Source: Sva-07 sp035529175 (GTDB lineage: Bacteria; Actinomycetota; Acidimicrobiia; Acidimicrobiales; Ilumatobacteraceae). From it: a stretch of DNA of 6,778 nt. The DNA lies in assembly GCA_035529175.1 (NCBI GenBank), contig DATKXG010000093.1:1-6778 (forward strand). The letters are read 5' to 3'. Position 1 is the first letter of the stretch; the number at the start of each line of letters is the position of its first letter. Made by a program: the position numbers and the translations under genes. This document shows positions 1 to 5,793 of this stretch, one piece after another. The notes beneath the pieces are model-generated. The model worked only from the letters and a program-made list of their open reading frames with translations, had not been told where the DNA came from and ran no database searches.

Positions 1-14
1 CCCTGGTCACAGTG

Positions 15-89
15 TCGGGCTGGGGAGATTCGAACTCCCGACCTCTTGTCCCCCAGACAAGCGCGCTAACCAAGCTGCGCCACAGCCCG
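15..89 (-). tRNA. tRNA-Pro, anticodon GGG
   Basis: Read on the minus strand this folds into a complete cloverleaf. The 7-bp acceptor stem is CGGGCUG/CAGCCCG. The D arm has GCGC/GCGC stems, the anticodon stem is CUUGU/ACAAG with loop CUGGGGG, the variable region is 5 nt, and the T arm is GGGAG-UUCGAAU-CUCCC. U33 is followed by GGG at 52-54, so the tRNA reads CCC and CCU proline codons. The discriminator base is A, as usual for bacterial tRNA-Pro. The next three bases are CAC, so the 3' CCA is not encoded and must be added by the CCA-adding enzyme. It lies downstream of the der gene cluster on the same strand but is separated from it by a hairpin, so it is probably its own transcription unit. 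Confidence 0.97.
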
Positions 90-107
90 TATGCATGTGG
101 AGCGTGG

Positions 108-113
108 ACTCTA
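108..113 (-). promoter_or_regulatory. Possible -10 element for tRNA-Pro
   Basis: The minus strand reads TAGAGT here, which fits the TANNNT pattern of actinobacterial -10 boxes. It would put the start of transcription around position 101, about a dozen bases before the mature tRNA 5' end. I find no convincing -35 box at 16-18 bp, so the call rests on position and the hexamer alone. Confidence 0.3.
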
Positions 114-150
114 TCGACCCCTCAGGCATCTCGTTGCCCGCTTGCGTGAT

Positions 151-178
151 GATTTGGATGAGACGGGTCATCCGAATC
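151..178 (-). terminator. Hairpin ending the der gene cluster
   Basis: GATTTGGATGA (151-161) and TCATCCGAATC (168-178) pair over 11 positions with one G-U-type mismatch around a 6-nt loop. The hairpin begins about 19 nt past the stop codon of the small zinc-ribbon gene and lies before the tRNA promoter, where a terminator would be expected. No T-run follows it on the minus strand, so it would be a U-tail-less terminator or simply an RNA 3'-end stabiliser. Confidence 0.5.
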
Positions 179-197
179 GGAGCGCAAACGTGGTTGG

Positions 198-395
198 TCA
201 GGTGAAGATCTCGAGGAAGCGCCAGCCGAGGTAGGCGATCAACGCTGCCACCATCAGCTTGAAATGCCAGGGCGTCCTCTCGTCGTCGGCAGCCGGCGCG
301 GGCTCCTCGACGAGCCGACCACAACTCGGGCAGGTGCCATCGTCGTTCATCGAGTTCGGTGTCCAGTACTTGGCGCACTCCTCACACCACGGCAT
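198..395 (-). CDS. Small zinc-ribbon, single-pass membrane protein
   Basis: A 65-residue protein of unknown function. The N-terminal part has two cysteine pairs, CEEC (C4, C7) and CPSCG (C22, C25), which form a zinc-ribbon knuckle. An acidic, Pro/Ala-rich linker (about 30-40) leads to one hydrophobic helix (about 44-62, WHFKLMVAALIAYLGWRFL) ending near the C-terminus. The likely topology is a tail-anchored protein with the zinc ribbon in the cytoplasm. I chose the ATG at 393-395 because AGAGG lies 7 nt upstream; a GTG immediately before it (396-398) would add one residue. It starts 45 bp after the der stop on the same strand, so it is probably co-transcribed. From memory, similar MPWC-type proteins occur in other Actinobacteria, which suggests a conserved family. 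The der neighbourhood hints at translation or envelope function, but nothing in the sequence proves a role. Confidence 0.85.
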   Translation of the reverse strand: MPWCEECAKYWTPNSMNDDGTCPSCGRLVEEPAPAADDERTPWHFKLMVAALIAYLGWRFLEIFT

Positions 396-440
396 CACGA
401 GACCTCTGCATCGAATGTGATGATCTGGTCGGTACCAGGG

Positions 441-1859
441 TCACTGGCGCTTGCGGACACGGATCTTGATCGCCGTCACGCCGAGGCCGAATTCCTCGCG
501 GATCGTGCGCTCGATATAGCGGAGGTAGTGCTGCGGCACATCGCGGTTGACGAACAGGGTGAACGTCGGCGGATCGATCGCTCCTTGCACGGCGTACAGG
601 ATCTTGGCGCCGCCACCGATCGGCTGGCGCTGCTGCGCCGCAGCGATCACCTTGTTGACATCGCGGGTCGGTACCCGTGTGTGGTACTGACCGATCGCCT
701 CGATCAGACGCGGATGGAGCTTGTCGACGTTCTTGCCGGTCAGCGCCGAGATCTTCAGCACCGAGCTGTCGGCGACGAAGCCCAACATGCGGGCGACCTC
801 GGCCTGGACCTCGAGGCGCTCCTCGGTGCCCACCAGGTCCCACTTGTTGAGGATCAGCACGATCGGACAACCGGCCGCGTCGACACGCTCAGCGAGACGC
901 TGGTCCTGTGCGGTGACACCGACGGTGGCATCGATGACCAGCATCGCAACGTCGGCGTTGTCGATCGAGCGCAGCGCACGAACGAACGAGTAGTACTCCG
1001 CTGAGTCATCGATGCGACCCTTGCGGCGCATGCCCGCGGTGTCGATGAACACGATCGGGCCGTCGGCGGTCTCGACCACCGTGTCGATCGAGTCACGCGT
1101 GGTTCCCGCCAGGTCGTGCACGACCGAGCGGTCCTCCCCCACCAGCCGGTTGAACAGGGTGCTCTTACCGACATTCGGACGGCCCACGATCGCCACCCGA
1201 GGAACAGCGGCCTCCTGCTCGGCGGCAGCCGCGGCCTCGTCGTCGTCGAACGGGCGCCACGGATCGACCGGCTTGTTCACCGGTTGACGGAGGCGGTCCG
1301 GGAAACGCTCGAGCACCTTGTCGAGCAGGTCACCGGCGCGTCGACCGTGGAGGGCGCTCACGGGCACCGGTTCGCCGATGCCGAGGCTCATGAACTCCCA
1401 CATCTCTGCTTCGCGGCGCTCGTTGTCGGCCTTGTTGGCGACCACGATGACCTCGGTCTTCGAGCGTCGGATCCAGTTGGCGATCTGCTGGTCGTCGTCG
1501 GTGAGGCCGACGGAGGCGTCGACGACGAACAGCACCACGTCGGCGCCCTTCACCGCGGCTTCGACCTGCCGGGACACCTTGGCGTCGAGCGCATCGCCGC
1601 CGGGCATCCAACCGCCCGTGTCGACCACGCGGAACGGCACGTCGAGCCATTCGGCGTCGAGTTCCTTGCGGTCGCGGGTGATTCCGGGCCGATCCTCGAC
1701 GATGGCCTGCTGGCTCCCGACGATGCGGTTGAACAGCGTGCTCTTGCCGACGTTCGGGCGACCGATGATCACCACGGTGGCCACCTCGCCGCCGGTGTCG
1801 GTGTCGGTGTCGGTACCGCCGGCGTCGCCGGGGGTCTCGTTGTGGTCGATGTCGGTCAT
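441..1859 (-). CDS. der: Ribosome biogenesis GTPase Der (EngA)
   Basis: A 472-residue tandem-GTPase protein that acts in the cytoplasm on late assembly of the 50S ribosomal subunit. Both GTPase domains are complete. Domain 1 has the P-loop GRPNVGKS at 33-40, T61 in switch I, DTGG at 80-83, NKAD at 142-145 and SAL at 168-170. Domain 2 has GRPNVGKS at 226-233, TT at 253-254, DTAG at 273-276, NKWD at 338-341 and SAL at 371-373. An acidic, alanine-rich linker (about 205-218) joins them, and a KH-like domain (about 380-472) ends in the basic RVRKRQ tail. The length is normal apart from a roughly 27-residue N-terminal extension rich in Asp, Thr and Gly, which includes a TDTDTDT run. The ATG at 1857-1859 overlaps the stop of the upstream DUF512 gene as ATGA, so translation is probably coupled. 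The same frame stays open far upstream inside DUF512, but that part does not look like Der. Confidence 0.97.
   Translation of the reverse strand: MTDIDHNETPGDAGGTDTDTDTGGEVATVVIIGRPNVGKSTLFNRIVGSQQAIVEDRPGITRDRKELDAEWLDVPFRVVDTGGWMPGGDALDAKVSRQVEAAVKGADVVLFVVDASVGLTDDDQQIANWIRRSKTEVIVVANKADNERREAEMWEFMSLGIGEPVPVSALHGRRAGDLLDKVLERFPDRLRQPVNKPVDPWRPFDDDEAAAAAEQEAAVPRVAIVGRPNVGKSTLFNRLVGEDRSVVHDLAGTTRDSIDTVVETADGPIVFIDTAGMRRKGRIDDSAEYYSFVRALRSIDNADVAMLVIDATVGVTAQDQRLAERVDAAGCPIVLILNKWDLVGTEERLEVQAEVARMLGFVADSSVLKISALTGKNVDKLHPRLIEAIGQYHTRVPTRDVNKVIAAAQQRQPIGGGAKILYAVQGAIDPPTFTLFVNRDVPQHYLRYIERTIREEFGLGVTAIKIRVRKRQ
1793..1814. repeat. Hexanucleotide tandem repeat in the der 5' end
   Basis: Three perfect CGGTGT units (1793-1810) are followed by a partial fourth. 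On the minus strand they encode alternating Thr-Asp dipeptides in the N-terminal extension of Der. Because the unit is 6 bp, gain or loss of copies would keep the frame and only change the extension length. Confidence 0.75.
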
Positions 1860-3295
1860 GGTTGCTCCAGTGCGGCACGCAGGGCGATGCCGTCGGTTTC
1901 GATGATCTCCACGACGCGCGGGAGGTCGGCGATGGTGAGGCCGTCGAGGAACCGGCCCTCGTCGGACAGGCACACGTCGGGCAGCAGATAGCGATGACCC
2001 TGCGGTTGCGCGGCAAGTGTGCGGCTCACGTCGTCGCCGGTCAGCAGGCCGGTCACGCCGGTGTTGCCGCCGAAGAAGTCGTTGCTGACCGGAATCACCC
2101 GGATGTCGTCGCGTCCGAGCGACTCGATCAGCGGGGTGATCACCGGTGCGCCGAGTTCGCCGGTGAGGATGCCGATCGGCGCGCTGCGGCGTGGACGCAG
2201 CGAGATTGCCGACGTGCCGGCGGGCGAACCGCTGCCGCACGGGACAGCCGTGCGCAGGCCGGTGTACGCCGCCGGATTCGGTGGGGCGTCGACGGCGGCG
2301 AAGAAGCCGCGTCGAACCCCGGTGGCCTCGTCGGCACGACCGTGGAACTCGGCCTCGAACGTCCGCGCCATCCCGATGCCGTCTTCGTGCATCGGGAAAC
2401 CGTCGTAACGCTCGGCGGGCGGGAAGGGGCGCTGCGCCATCAGGTAGTACTCGTCGGCGGCGTACACCATCCGCTTGCCGAGCGTGGCCAGGAACACGTC
2501 CTGCCAGTCGTCGACGATGTCGACCACGGCCTGCGCCTCGGCCAGCGTGTGCAGCCGCATCGCCACCTCGCCGTTGAACTTCGAGATCCCCAGTGGCACC
2601 ACGGCCACCGAGTCCAGATCGGGGAACCGATCGAGAATTCCCGCCATCGTGTCGGCGAGCACGGCGCCGTCGTTCACTCCGGGGCACACGACGATCTGGC
2701 CACGTACCACGATGTCGTGGTCGAGCAGTGCCCGCAGCCACCGCAGGCTCATCGCGCCCCTCGGGTTCTTCAGCATGTGGCTGCGAACGTCGGGGTCGGT
2801 GGCGTGGATGCTGACGTGCAACGGCGACAGCCGTTCGGTGATCACTCGTTCGAGGTCGGCCTCGGTGAAGCGGGTGAGCGTGGTGAAGTTGCCGTAGAGA
2901 AACGACAGGCGGTAGTCGTCGTCCTTGAGGTACAGGCTGCGGCGCATGCCCTTTGGCAATTGGTAGATGAAGCAGAACTCGCAGTGGTTGTCGCAGGTGC
3001 GTACACGGTCGAACACTGCACTCGACACGTCGATGCCGAGCGACTCGCCGGCACGCTTCTCGATCGAGAACGCGAGATCGAGGCCACCGCGCCGAACGTC
3101 GAGTTCGACCTCTGCCTCGTCGGCGGCCATCTGCCATTCGATGATGTCGCGGGGTACGTCACCGTTGACCCGCACGATCTCGTCTCCGGCCTGCACTCCG
3201 GCGAGGGCGGCAGGCGACTCGGCCGCCACCGCCACGACCACGGGCGCGAGCGAGCCCGACGGGGCCGCGCGCTCGATGTGGACCGTGTCGGACAT
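1856..3295 (-). CDS. PDZ/radical SAM/DUF512 Fe-S oxidoreductase (COG1625-type)
   Basis: A 479-residue protein of the COG1625 type (Fe-S oxidoreductase related to NifB/MoaA; reaction unknown). An N-terminal PDZ-like region (about 17-60, with AGVQAGDEIVRVNG) precedes an atypical radical SAM core whose cluster-binding cysteines are CX3CX2C: C101, C105 and C108 in CDNHCEFCF. Strongly family-typical stretches follow: YRLSFLYGNFTTLT (129-141), HVSIHATDP (160-168), CPGVNDG (204-210) and ADEYYLMAQRPFP (280-292). The C-terminal DUF512 part contains NDFFGGNTGVTGLLTGDDV (405-423) and LLPDVCLSDEGRFLDG (437-452). The length is typical. The ATG at 3293-3295 lies 9 nt after a TAGCCT box with no Shine-Dalgarno sequence, consistent with a leaderless mRNA. 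Its stop overlaps the der start. DUF512 and der are also neighbours in other Gram-positive lineages, from memory, which suggests a functional tie to GTPase or ribosome biology that is not established. Confidence 0.93.
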   Translation of the reverse strand: MSDTVHIERAAPSGSLAPVVVAVAAESPAALAGVQAGDEIVRVNGDVPRDIIEWQMAADEAEVELDVRRGGLDLAFSIEKRAGESLGIDVSSAVFDRVRTCDNHCEFCFIYQLPKGMRRSLYLKDDDYRLSFLYGNFTTLTRFTEADLERVITERLSPLHVSIHATDPDVRSHMLKNPRGAMSLRWLRALLDHDIVVRGQIVVCPGVNDGAVLADTMAGILDRFPDLDSVAVVPLGISKFNGEVAMRLHTLAEAQAVVDIVDDWQDVFLATLGKRMVYAADEYYLMAQRPFPPAERYDGFPMHEDGIGMARTFEAEFHGRADEATGVRRGFFAAVDAPPNPAAYTGLRTAVPCGSGSPAGTSAISLRPRRSAPIGILTGELGAPVITPLIESLGRDDIRVIPVSNDFFGGNTGVTGLLTGDDVSRTLAAQPQGHRYLLPDVCLSDEGRFLDGLTIADLPRVVEIIETDGIALRAALEQP

Positions 3296-3304
3296 GGGTT
3301 CGTC

Positions 3305-3310
3305 AGGCTA
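3305..3310 (-). promoter_or_regulatory. -10 element for the DUF512-der unit
   Basis: The minus strand reads GGTAGCCTG (3312-3304), containing TAGCCT, which fits TANNNT. Nine bases later comes the ATG of the DUF512 gene, with no ribosome-binding site between. That spacing would place the transcription start at or next to the A of ATG. No recognisable -35 box is present; the region where it would lie is the other arm of the same inverted repeat. Confidence 0.55.
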
Positions 3311-3328
3311 CCGGCGGGGCACGGCGGG

Positions 3329-3334
3329 TAGCCT
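3329..3334 (+). promoter_or_regulatory. -10 element for ispH
   Basis: GGTAGCCTG (3327-3335) contains TAGCCT and ends 8 nt before the ispH ATG at 3343, which predicts a leaderless or near-leaderless transcript. The nine bases are the exact inverted copy of the -10 region serving the divergent DUF512 gene (3304-3312), with 14 bp between the arms. A short GGGA lies 5-6 nt before the ATG, but with this promoter it would barely be transcribed. Confidence 0.55.
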
Positions 3335-3342
3335 GGGACCGG

Positions 3343-4398
3343 ATGTCACCCTCCGCAAGCGACTCGCACGTCGAGCTGGTGTTGCTCGCCCAGCCGCGTG
3401 GGTTCTGCGCCGGCGTCGAGATGGCGATCAAGGCGTTGGCGTGGATGGTGCGCACGTTCCCGGCGCCGGTGTACTGCTACCACGAGATCGTGCACAACAA
3501 GCTCGTGGTCGACCGCTTCGTCGACCAGGGCGTGGTGTTCGTCGACGACATCGCCGACGTGCCCGTCGGCAGCCCGATCATGCTCTCCGCCCACGGTTCG
3601 GCTCCTGAGGTCGTCGAGGCGGCTCGCAGCCGCGGTTCGTACGTGGTCGACTCGGTGTGCCCGCTCGTCACCAAGGTGCACCACGAGGTCAAGGTGCGCG
3701 CCGGCAAGGGCTACCGGATCGTCTACGTGGGCCACCACGGCCACGAGGAGGCGATCGGCACGATGGCGGTCGCTCCCGACTCGATCGACCGGGTCGAATC
3801 GGTCGAGGAGGTCGACCAGCTGGAACCGTCGGCGCAGCCGGTCGCGCTGCTCGCCCAGACCACGCTGTCGCACCGCGACTGGGAAGGCGTCGCCGTTCGG
3901 GTCAAGGAACGCTTCCCCGACGTGTGGACGCCCGGACGCAGCGACCTGTGCTTCGCCACGACCAACCGCCAGGCGGCGCTGATGGAGCTGGCGCACCGGT
4001 GCGATGTGGTGATCGTGATCGGATCGGGCAACTCGTCGAACACCCGAGCGCTCGAACAGTTGGCCCGCGAGGAGGGGTGCGAGCGGGTGTACCGCATCAA
4101 CTCCGTCAACGAGCTGCCGTCTGATCTCTCCGGCATCGTCGGCGTCACCGCCGGCGCGTCAGCGCCCGAGGAACTCGTCGATCAGGTTCTCGACTTCCTC
4201 TCACCGGCCAACGGCGTCGAACTCGTCGACGTCACCGAGGAGGACGAGTATTTCCCTCCCCCGCGCAACATCCGCGAGCTGCAGACCTCGATCGAGACCG
4301 CCTCGACCGCACTGCTCGGCGGAAGCCTGCTCGACCGCCCCGGCATGGACGACCGCAGCCTCGGCGCGAGCGACGTCCTCGCCAGCCTGATGCGCTGA
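3343..4398 (+). CDS. ispH: 4-hydroxy-3-methylbut-2-enyl diphosphate reductase
   Basis: A 351-residue cytoplasmic Fe-S enzyme (also called LytB) that reduces HMBPP to IPP and DMAPP, the last step of the MEP isoprenoid pathway. All expected active-site residues are present. The cluster cysteines are C22 (RGFCAGV), C106 (VDSVCPLVTKVH) and C203 (DLCFATTNRQ). The diphosphate-binding histidines are H51, H84 and H134, and the catalytic acid is E136 in HHGHEEAIG. T173/T174 (QTTLS), S231, S232 and N233, and S273 (GASAPE) complete the substrate pocket. These match E. coli IspH residues with a constant offset of 10 in the N-terminal half. The protein carries about 43 residues beyond FPPPR (304-308), longer than the usual end of the family. 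The ATG start fits the conserved N-terminus VELVLLAQPRGFCAGV. It is transcribed divergently from DUF512-der, 47 bp away, and ends convergently with the acyl-CoA dehydrogenase. Confidence 0.97.
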   Translation: MSPSASDSHVELVLLAQPRGFCAGVEMAIKALAWMVRTFPAPVYCYHEIVHNKLVVDRFVDQGVVFVDDIADVPVGSPIMLSAHGSAPEVVEAARSRGSYVVDSVCPLVTKVHHEVKVRAGKGYRIVYVGHHGHEEAIGTMAVAPDSIDRVESVEEVDQLEPSAQPVALLAQTTLSHRDWEGVAVRVKERFPDVWTPGRSDLCFATTNRQAALMELAHRCDVVIVIGSGNSSNTRALEQLAREEGCERVYRINSVNELPSDLSGIVGVTAGASAPEELVDQVLDFLSPANGVELVDVTEEDEYFPPPRNIRELQTSIETASTALLGGSLLDRPGMDDRSLGASDVLASLMR

Positions 4399-4415
4399 CG
4401 CCGCTCGGCTCCTCT

Positions 4416-4518
4416 GCGATGAGCCAACCGCCCCGATAGCGCCACTTCGCTCATCACAGCCAGACCAACACGCTCAACGATGAGCCAACCGCCCCAATAG
4501 CGTCACTTCGCTCATCGC
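4416..4518. repeat. Pair of 39-bp intergenic repeats with inverted ends
   Basis: Copy 1 (4417-4455) and copy 2 (4478-4516) are identical at 37 of 39 positions; the two differences are transitions. Each copy begins GATGAGC and ends GCTCATC, so each can form a 7-bp stem (8 bp in copy 2). The outer ends of the pair form a perfect 9-bp inverted repeat, GCGATGAGC at 4416-4424 and GCTCATCGC at 4510-4518. The inner ends can pair too, around the 23-nt spacer. The pair lies between the convergent 3' ends of ispH and the acyl-CoA dehydrogenase. This is the arrangement of a REP/BIME-type dispersed element, which may also act as a bidirectional terminator. Confidence 0.85.
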
Positions 4519-4532
4519 GGACCGGCTTCCGC

Positions 4533-4561
4533 GGGCGCGGCGCGAACGGGTGACCGCGCCC
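4533..4561. terminator. GC-rich hairpin between convergent genes
   Basis: GGGCGCGG (4533-4540) and CCGCGCCC (4554-4561) form a perfect 8-bp stem with a 13-nt loop. On the minus strand it begins 4 nt after the stop codon of the acyl-CoA dehydrogenase gene. On the plus strand it lies 134 bp past ispH and is followed by CATTTC, only a vestigial T-tract. It could terminate either gene. The weak or absent U-tail is the main doubt. Confidence 0.42.
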
Positions 4562-4565
4562 CATT

Positions 4566-5777
4566 TCAGCTGCGGGGGACTTCCGACCAGGGCTTGTCGC
4601 GGTCGACCCGGATGTCGCCGGGCAGGCCGAGCACGCGCTCGCCGAGGATGTTCTTCATCACCTCGGTGGTGCCACCTTCGATCGAGTTCGCACGGCTGCG
4701 CAGGAACGCCTTCTGCAGCGTGTCCGCACCCATCGCGGTCTCTGGGCGCACCATCTCGTAGCTTCCGTAGAGCAGCCCCTCGGCGCCGAGCAGGTTGACC
4801 ACCTCGTCGTAGATGTCCTTGTTGAGGTCGGCCGAGGCCATCTTGCCGATCGAGCCCTCGGGGCCCGGGTCGCCCATCTTGCGGTTCTGATTGGCGCGGA
4901 TGTTGGTGAGCCGCAGCACTTCGGCCCGCGCCCACAACTTCATCACCTCGTCGAGCGCGACGGGGTTCTTCTCTGACGCCGGCAGCTGCTGCCATGTCTG
5001 CACGAGCGCCGAGATCGTGCCCGAACCCTTGGCCGGGATCGATCCGCCGATCGAGACCCGCTCGTTCATGAGCGTCGTGAGCGACACTCGCCATCCGTCA
5101 CCGGGTCCGCCGAGCATCTCCGCGGCGGGGACGCGGGTGTCGGAGAAGAACACCTCGTTGAACTCGGCCTCGCCCGTCATCTGACGCAGCGGCCGAATCT
5201 CGACGGTCGGATCCTGCATGTCGACGACGAAGGCGGTGAGACCGGCGTGCTTCACCGCGTTCGGATCGGTGCGCACGACCAACAACCCCCAGCGGGAGAG
5301 GTGAGCCAGGGTGGTCCAGACCTTCTGGCCGTTGACGATCCACTCGTCACCGTCCTGGACGCCCGTCGACGACAGGCCGGCGAAGTCGGAGCCAGAACCG
5401 GGCTCGGAGAACAGCTGGCACCAGATCTCCTCGCCGGTGAACAGCGGTCGCAGATAGCGCTGCTTCTGTTCCTCACTCCCCCACGCCACCACCGTGGGGC
5501 CACACATGCCGTGACCGATCGGGTTGCGGTACATCGGGTTCGGGGCGCCCGCGGCGTACACCCGCTCGTTGATCAGCTTCTGCAGCTTCGGGTTGAGGCC
5601 CAGCCCGCCATGCCCCTCGGGGAAGTGCACCCAGGCGAGGCCTCGATCGAACTGCTGGCCGAGGAACTCCTTCGGATCGGTGGTCTTCGGCGGGAAGACT
5701 GCAAGGAGCTCGTCGACGAGGTCGCTGACACGCCGCTCGTCGGCGGTCAGTTCGGTGGTGCTGTCGGTCATCGTCAT
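4566..5777 (-). CDS. Acyl-CoA dehydrogenase family protein
   Basis: A 403-residue FAD enzyme of the acyl-CoA dehydrogenase superfamily, expected to introduce an alpha-beta double bond into an acyl-CoA and pass electrons to ETF. The N-terminal helical domain runs to about 115. The middle beta domain has the flavin and substrate signature QLFSEPGSGSD (121-131) and GQKVWTT (150-156). The C-terminal helical domain has MNERVSIGG and the family-end motif IEGGTTEVMKNILGERVLGLPGD. E367 in that motif matches the usual catalytic base position, so it should be an active dehydrogenase. The style resembles the FadE enzymes of Actinobacteria used on steroid, branched or aromatic acyl-CoAs, but the substrate cannot be told. 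I chose the ATG at 5775-5777 because a TACGGT box lies 7 nt upstream. A GTG at 5784-5786 (three residues longer) falls inside that box, and an ATG at 5769-5771 is also possible. It lies 16 bp after the flavin reductase gene. Confidence 0.93.
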   Translation of the reverse strand: MTMTDSTTELTADERRVSDLVDELLAVFPPKTTDPKEFLGQQFDRGLAWVHFPEGHGGLGLNPKLQKLINERVYAAGAPNPMYRNPIGHGMCGPTVVAWGSEEQKQRYLRPLFTGEEIWCQLFSEPGSGSDFAGLSSTGVQDGDEWIVNGQKVWTTLAHLSRWGLLVVRTDPNAVKHAGLTAFVVDMQDPTVEIRPLRQMTGEAEFNEVFFSDTRVPAAEMLGGPGDGWRVSLTTLMNERVSIGGSIPAKGSGTISALVQTWQQLPASEKNPVALDEVMKLWARAEVLRLTNIRANQNRKMGDPGPEGSIGKMASADLNKDIYDEVVNLLGAEGLLYGSYEMVRPETAMGADTLQKAFLRSRANSIEGGTTEVMKNILGERVLGLPGDIRVDRDKPWSEVPRS

Positions 5778-5784
5778 GACCGGC

Positions 5785-5790
5785 ACCGTA
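5785..5790 (-). promoter_or_regulatory. Likely -10 element of the acyl-CoA dehydrogenase gene
   Basis: The minus strand reads TACGGT followed by seven bases (GCCGGTC) and then ATG. The hexamer fits TANNNT, and the spacing puts the transcription start on the start codon. No Shine-Dalgarno sequence exists in the 16-bp gap after the flavin reductase stop. The dehydrogenase is therefore probably made from its own leaderless transcript even though it lies close behind another gene. No clear -35 box is visible. Confidence 0.5.
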
Positions 5791-5793
5791 CTT

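Noticed and set aside
7..378. Minus-strand open frame covering the tRNA and the small gene
   Set aside because: It passes through a complete tRNA and overlaps the zinc-ribbon gene in another frame.
425..438. Short hairpin CTGGT-CGGT-ACCAG just after the der stop as a terminator
   Set aside because: The stem is only 5 bp with no T-run, and the next gene has a good AGAGG site and close spacing, so co-transcription is more likely.
264..1004. Plus-strand 246-codon open frame opposite der
   Set aside because: Antisense shadow of a well-supported gene, with no family features.
1860..3137. Open frame upstream of and continuous with der, suggesting a much longer 898-residue protein
   Set aside because: The upstream part is Arg-rich low-complexity sequence in a shadow frame of DUF512. 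The Der fold starts about 27 residues after the ATG at 1859.
1862..3331. A 489-codon open frame on the plus strand, antisense to the DUF512 gene
   Set aside because: It mirrors the codon structure of the minus-strand gene, as expected in high-GC DNA, is rich in His, Arg and Val with no recognisable domain, and runs through the divergent promoter.
4417..4516. Tiny minus-strand ORFs starting inside each 39-bp repeat (MSEV..L.GRLAHR)
   Set aside because: Both differences between the copies change amino acids, the frames run on into antisense of ispH or past unrelated sequence, and there is no ribosome-binding or family evidence.
4416..4518. CRISPR array
   Set aside because: Only two units with one 22-bp spacer and no cas genes; the inverted ends point to a REP-like element.
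5778..5786. GTG start at 5786 for the acyl-CoA dehydrogenase
   Set aside because: The GTG overlaps the TACGGT box and has no Shine-Dalgarno sequence; the ATG at 5777 has the expected leaderless spacing.
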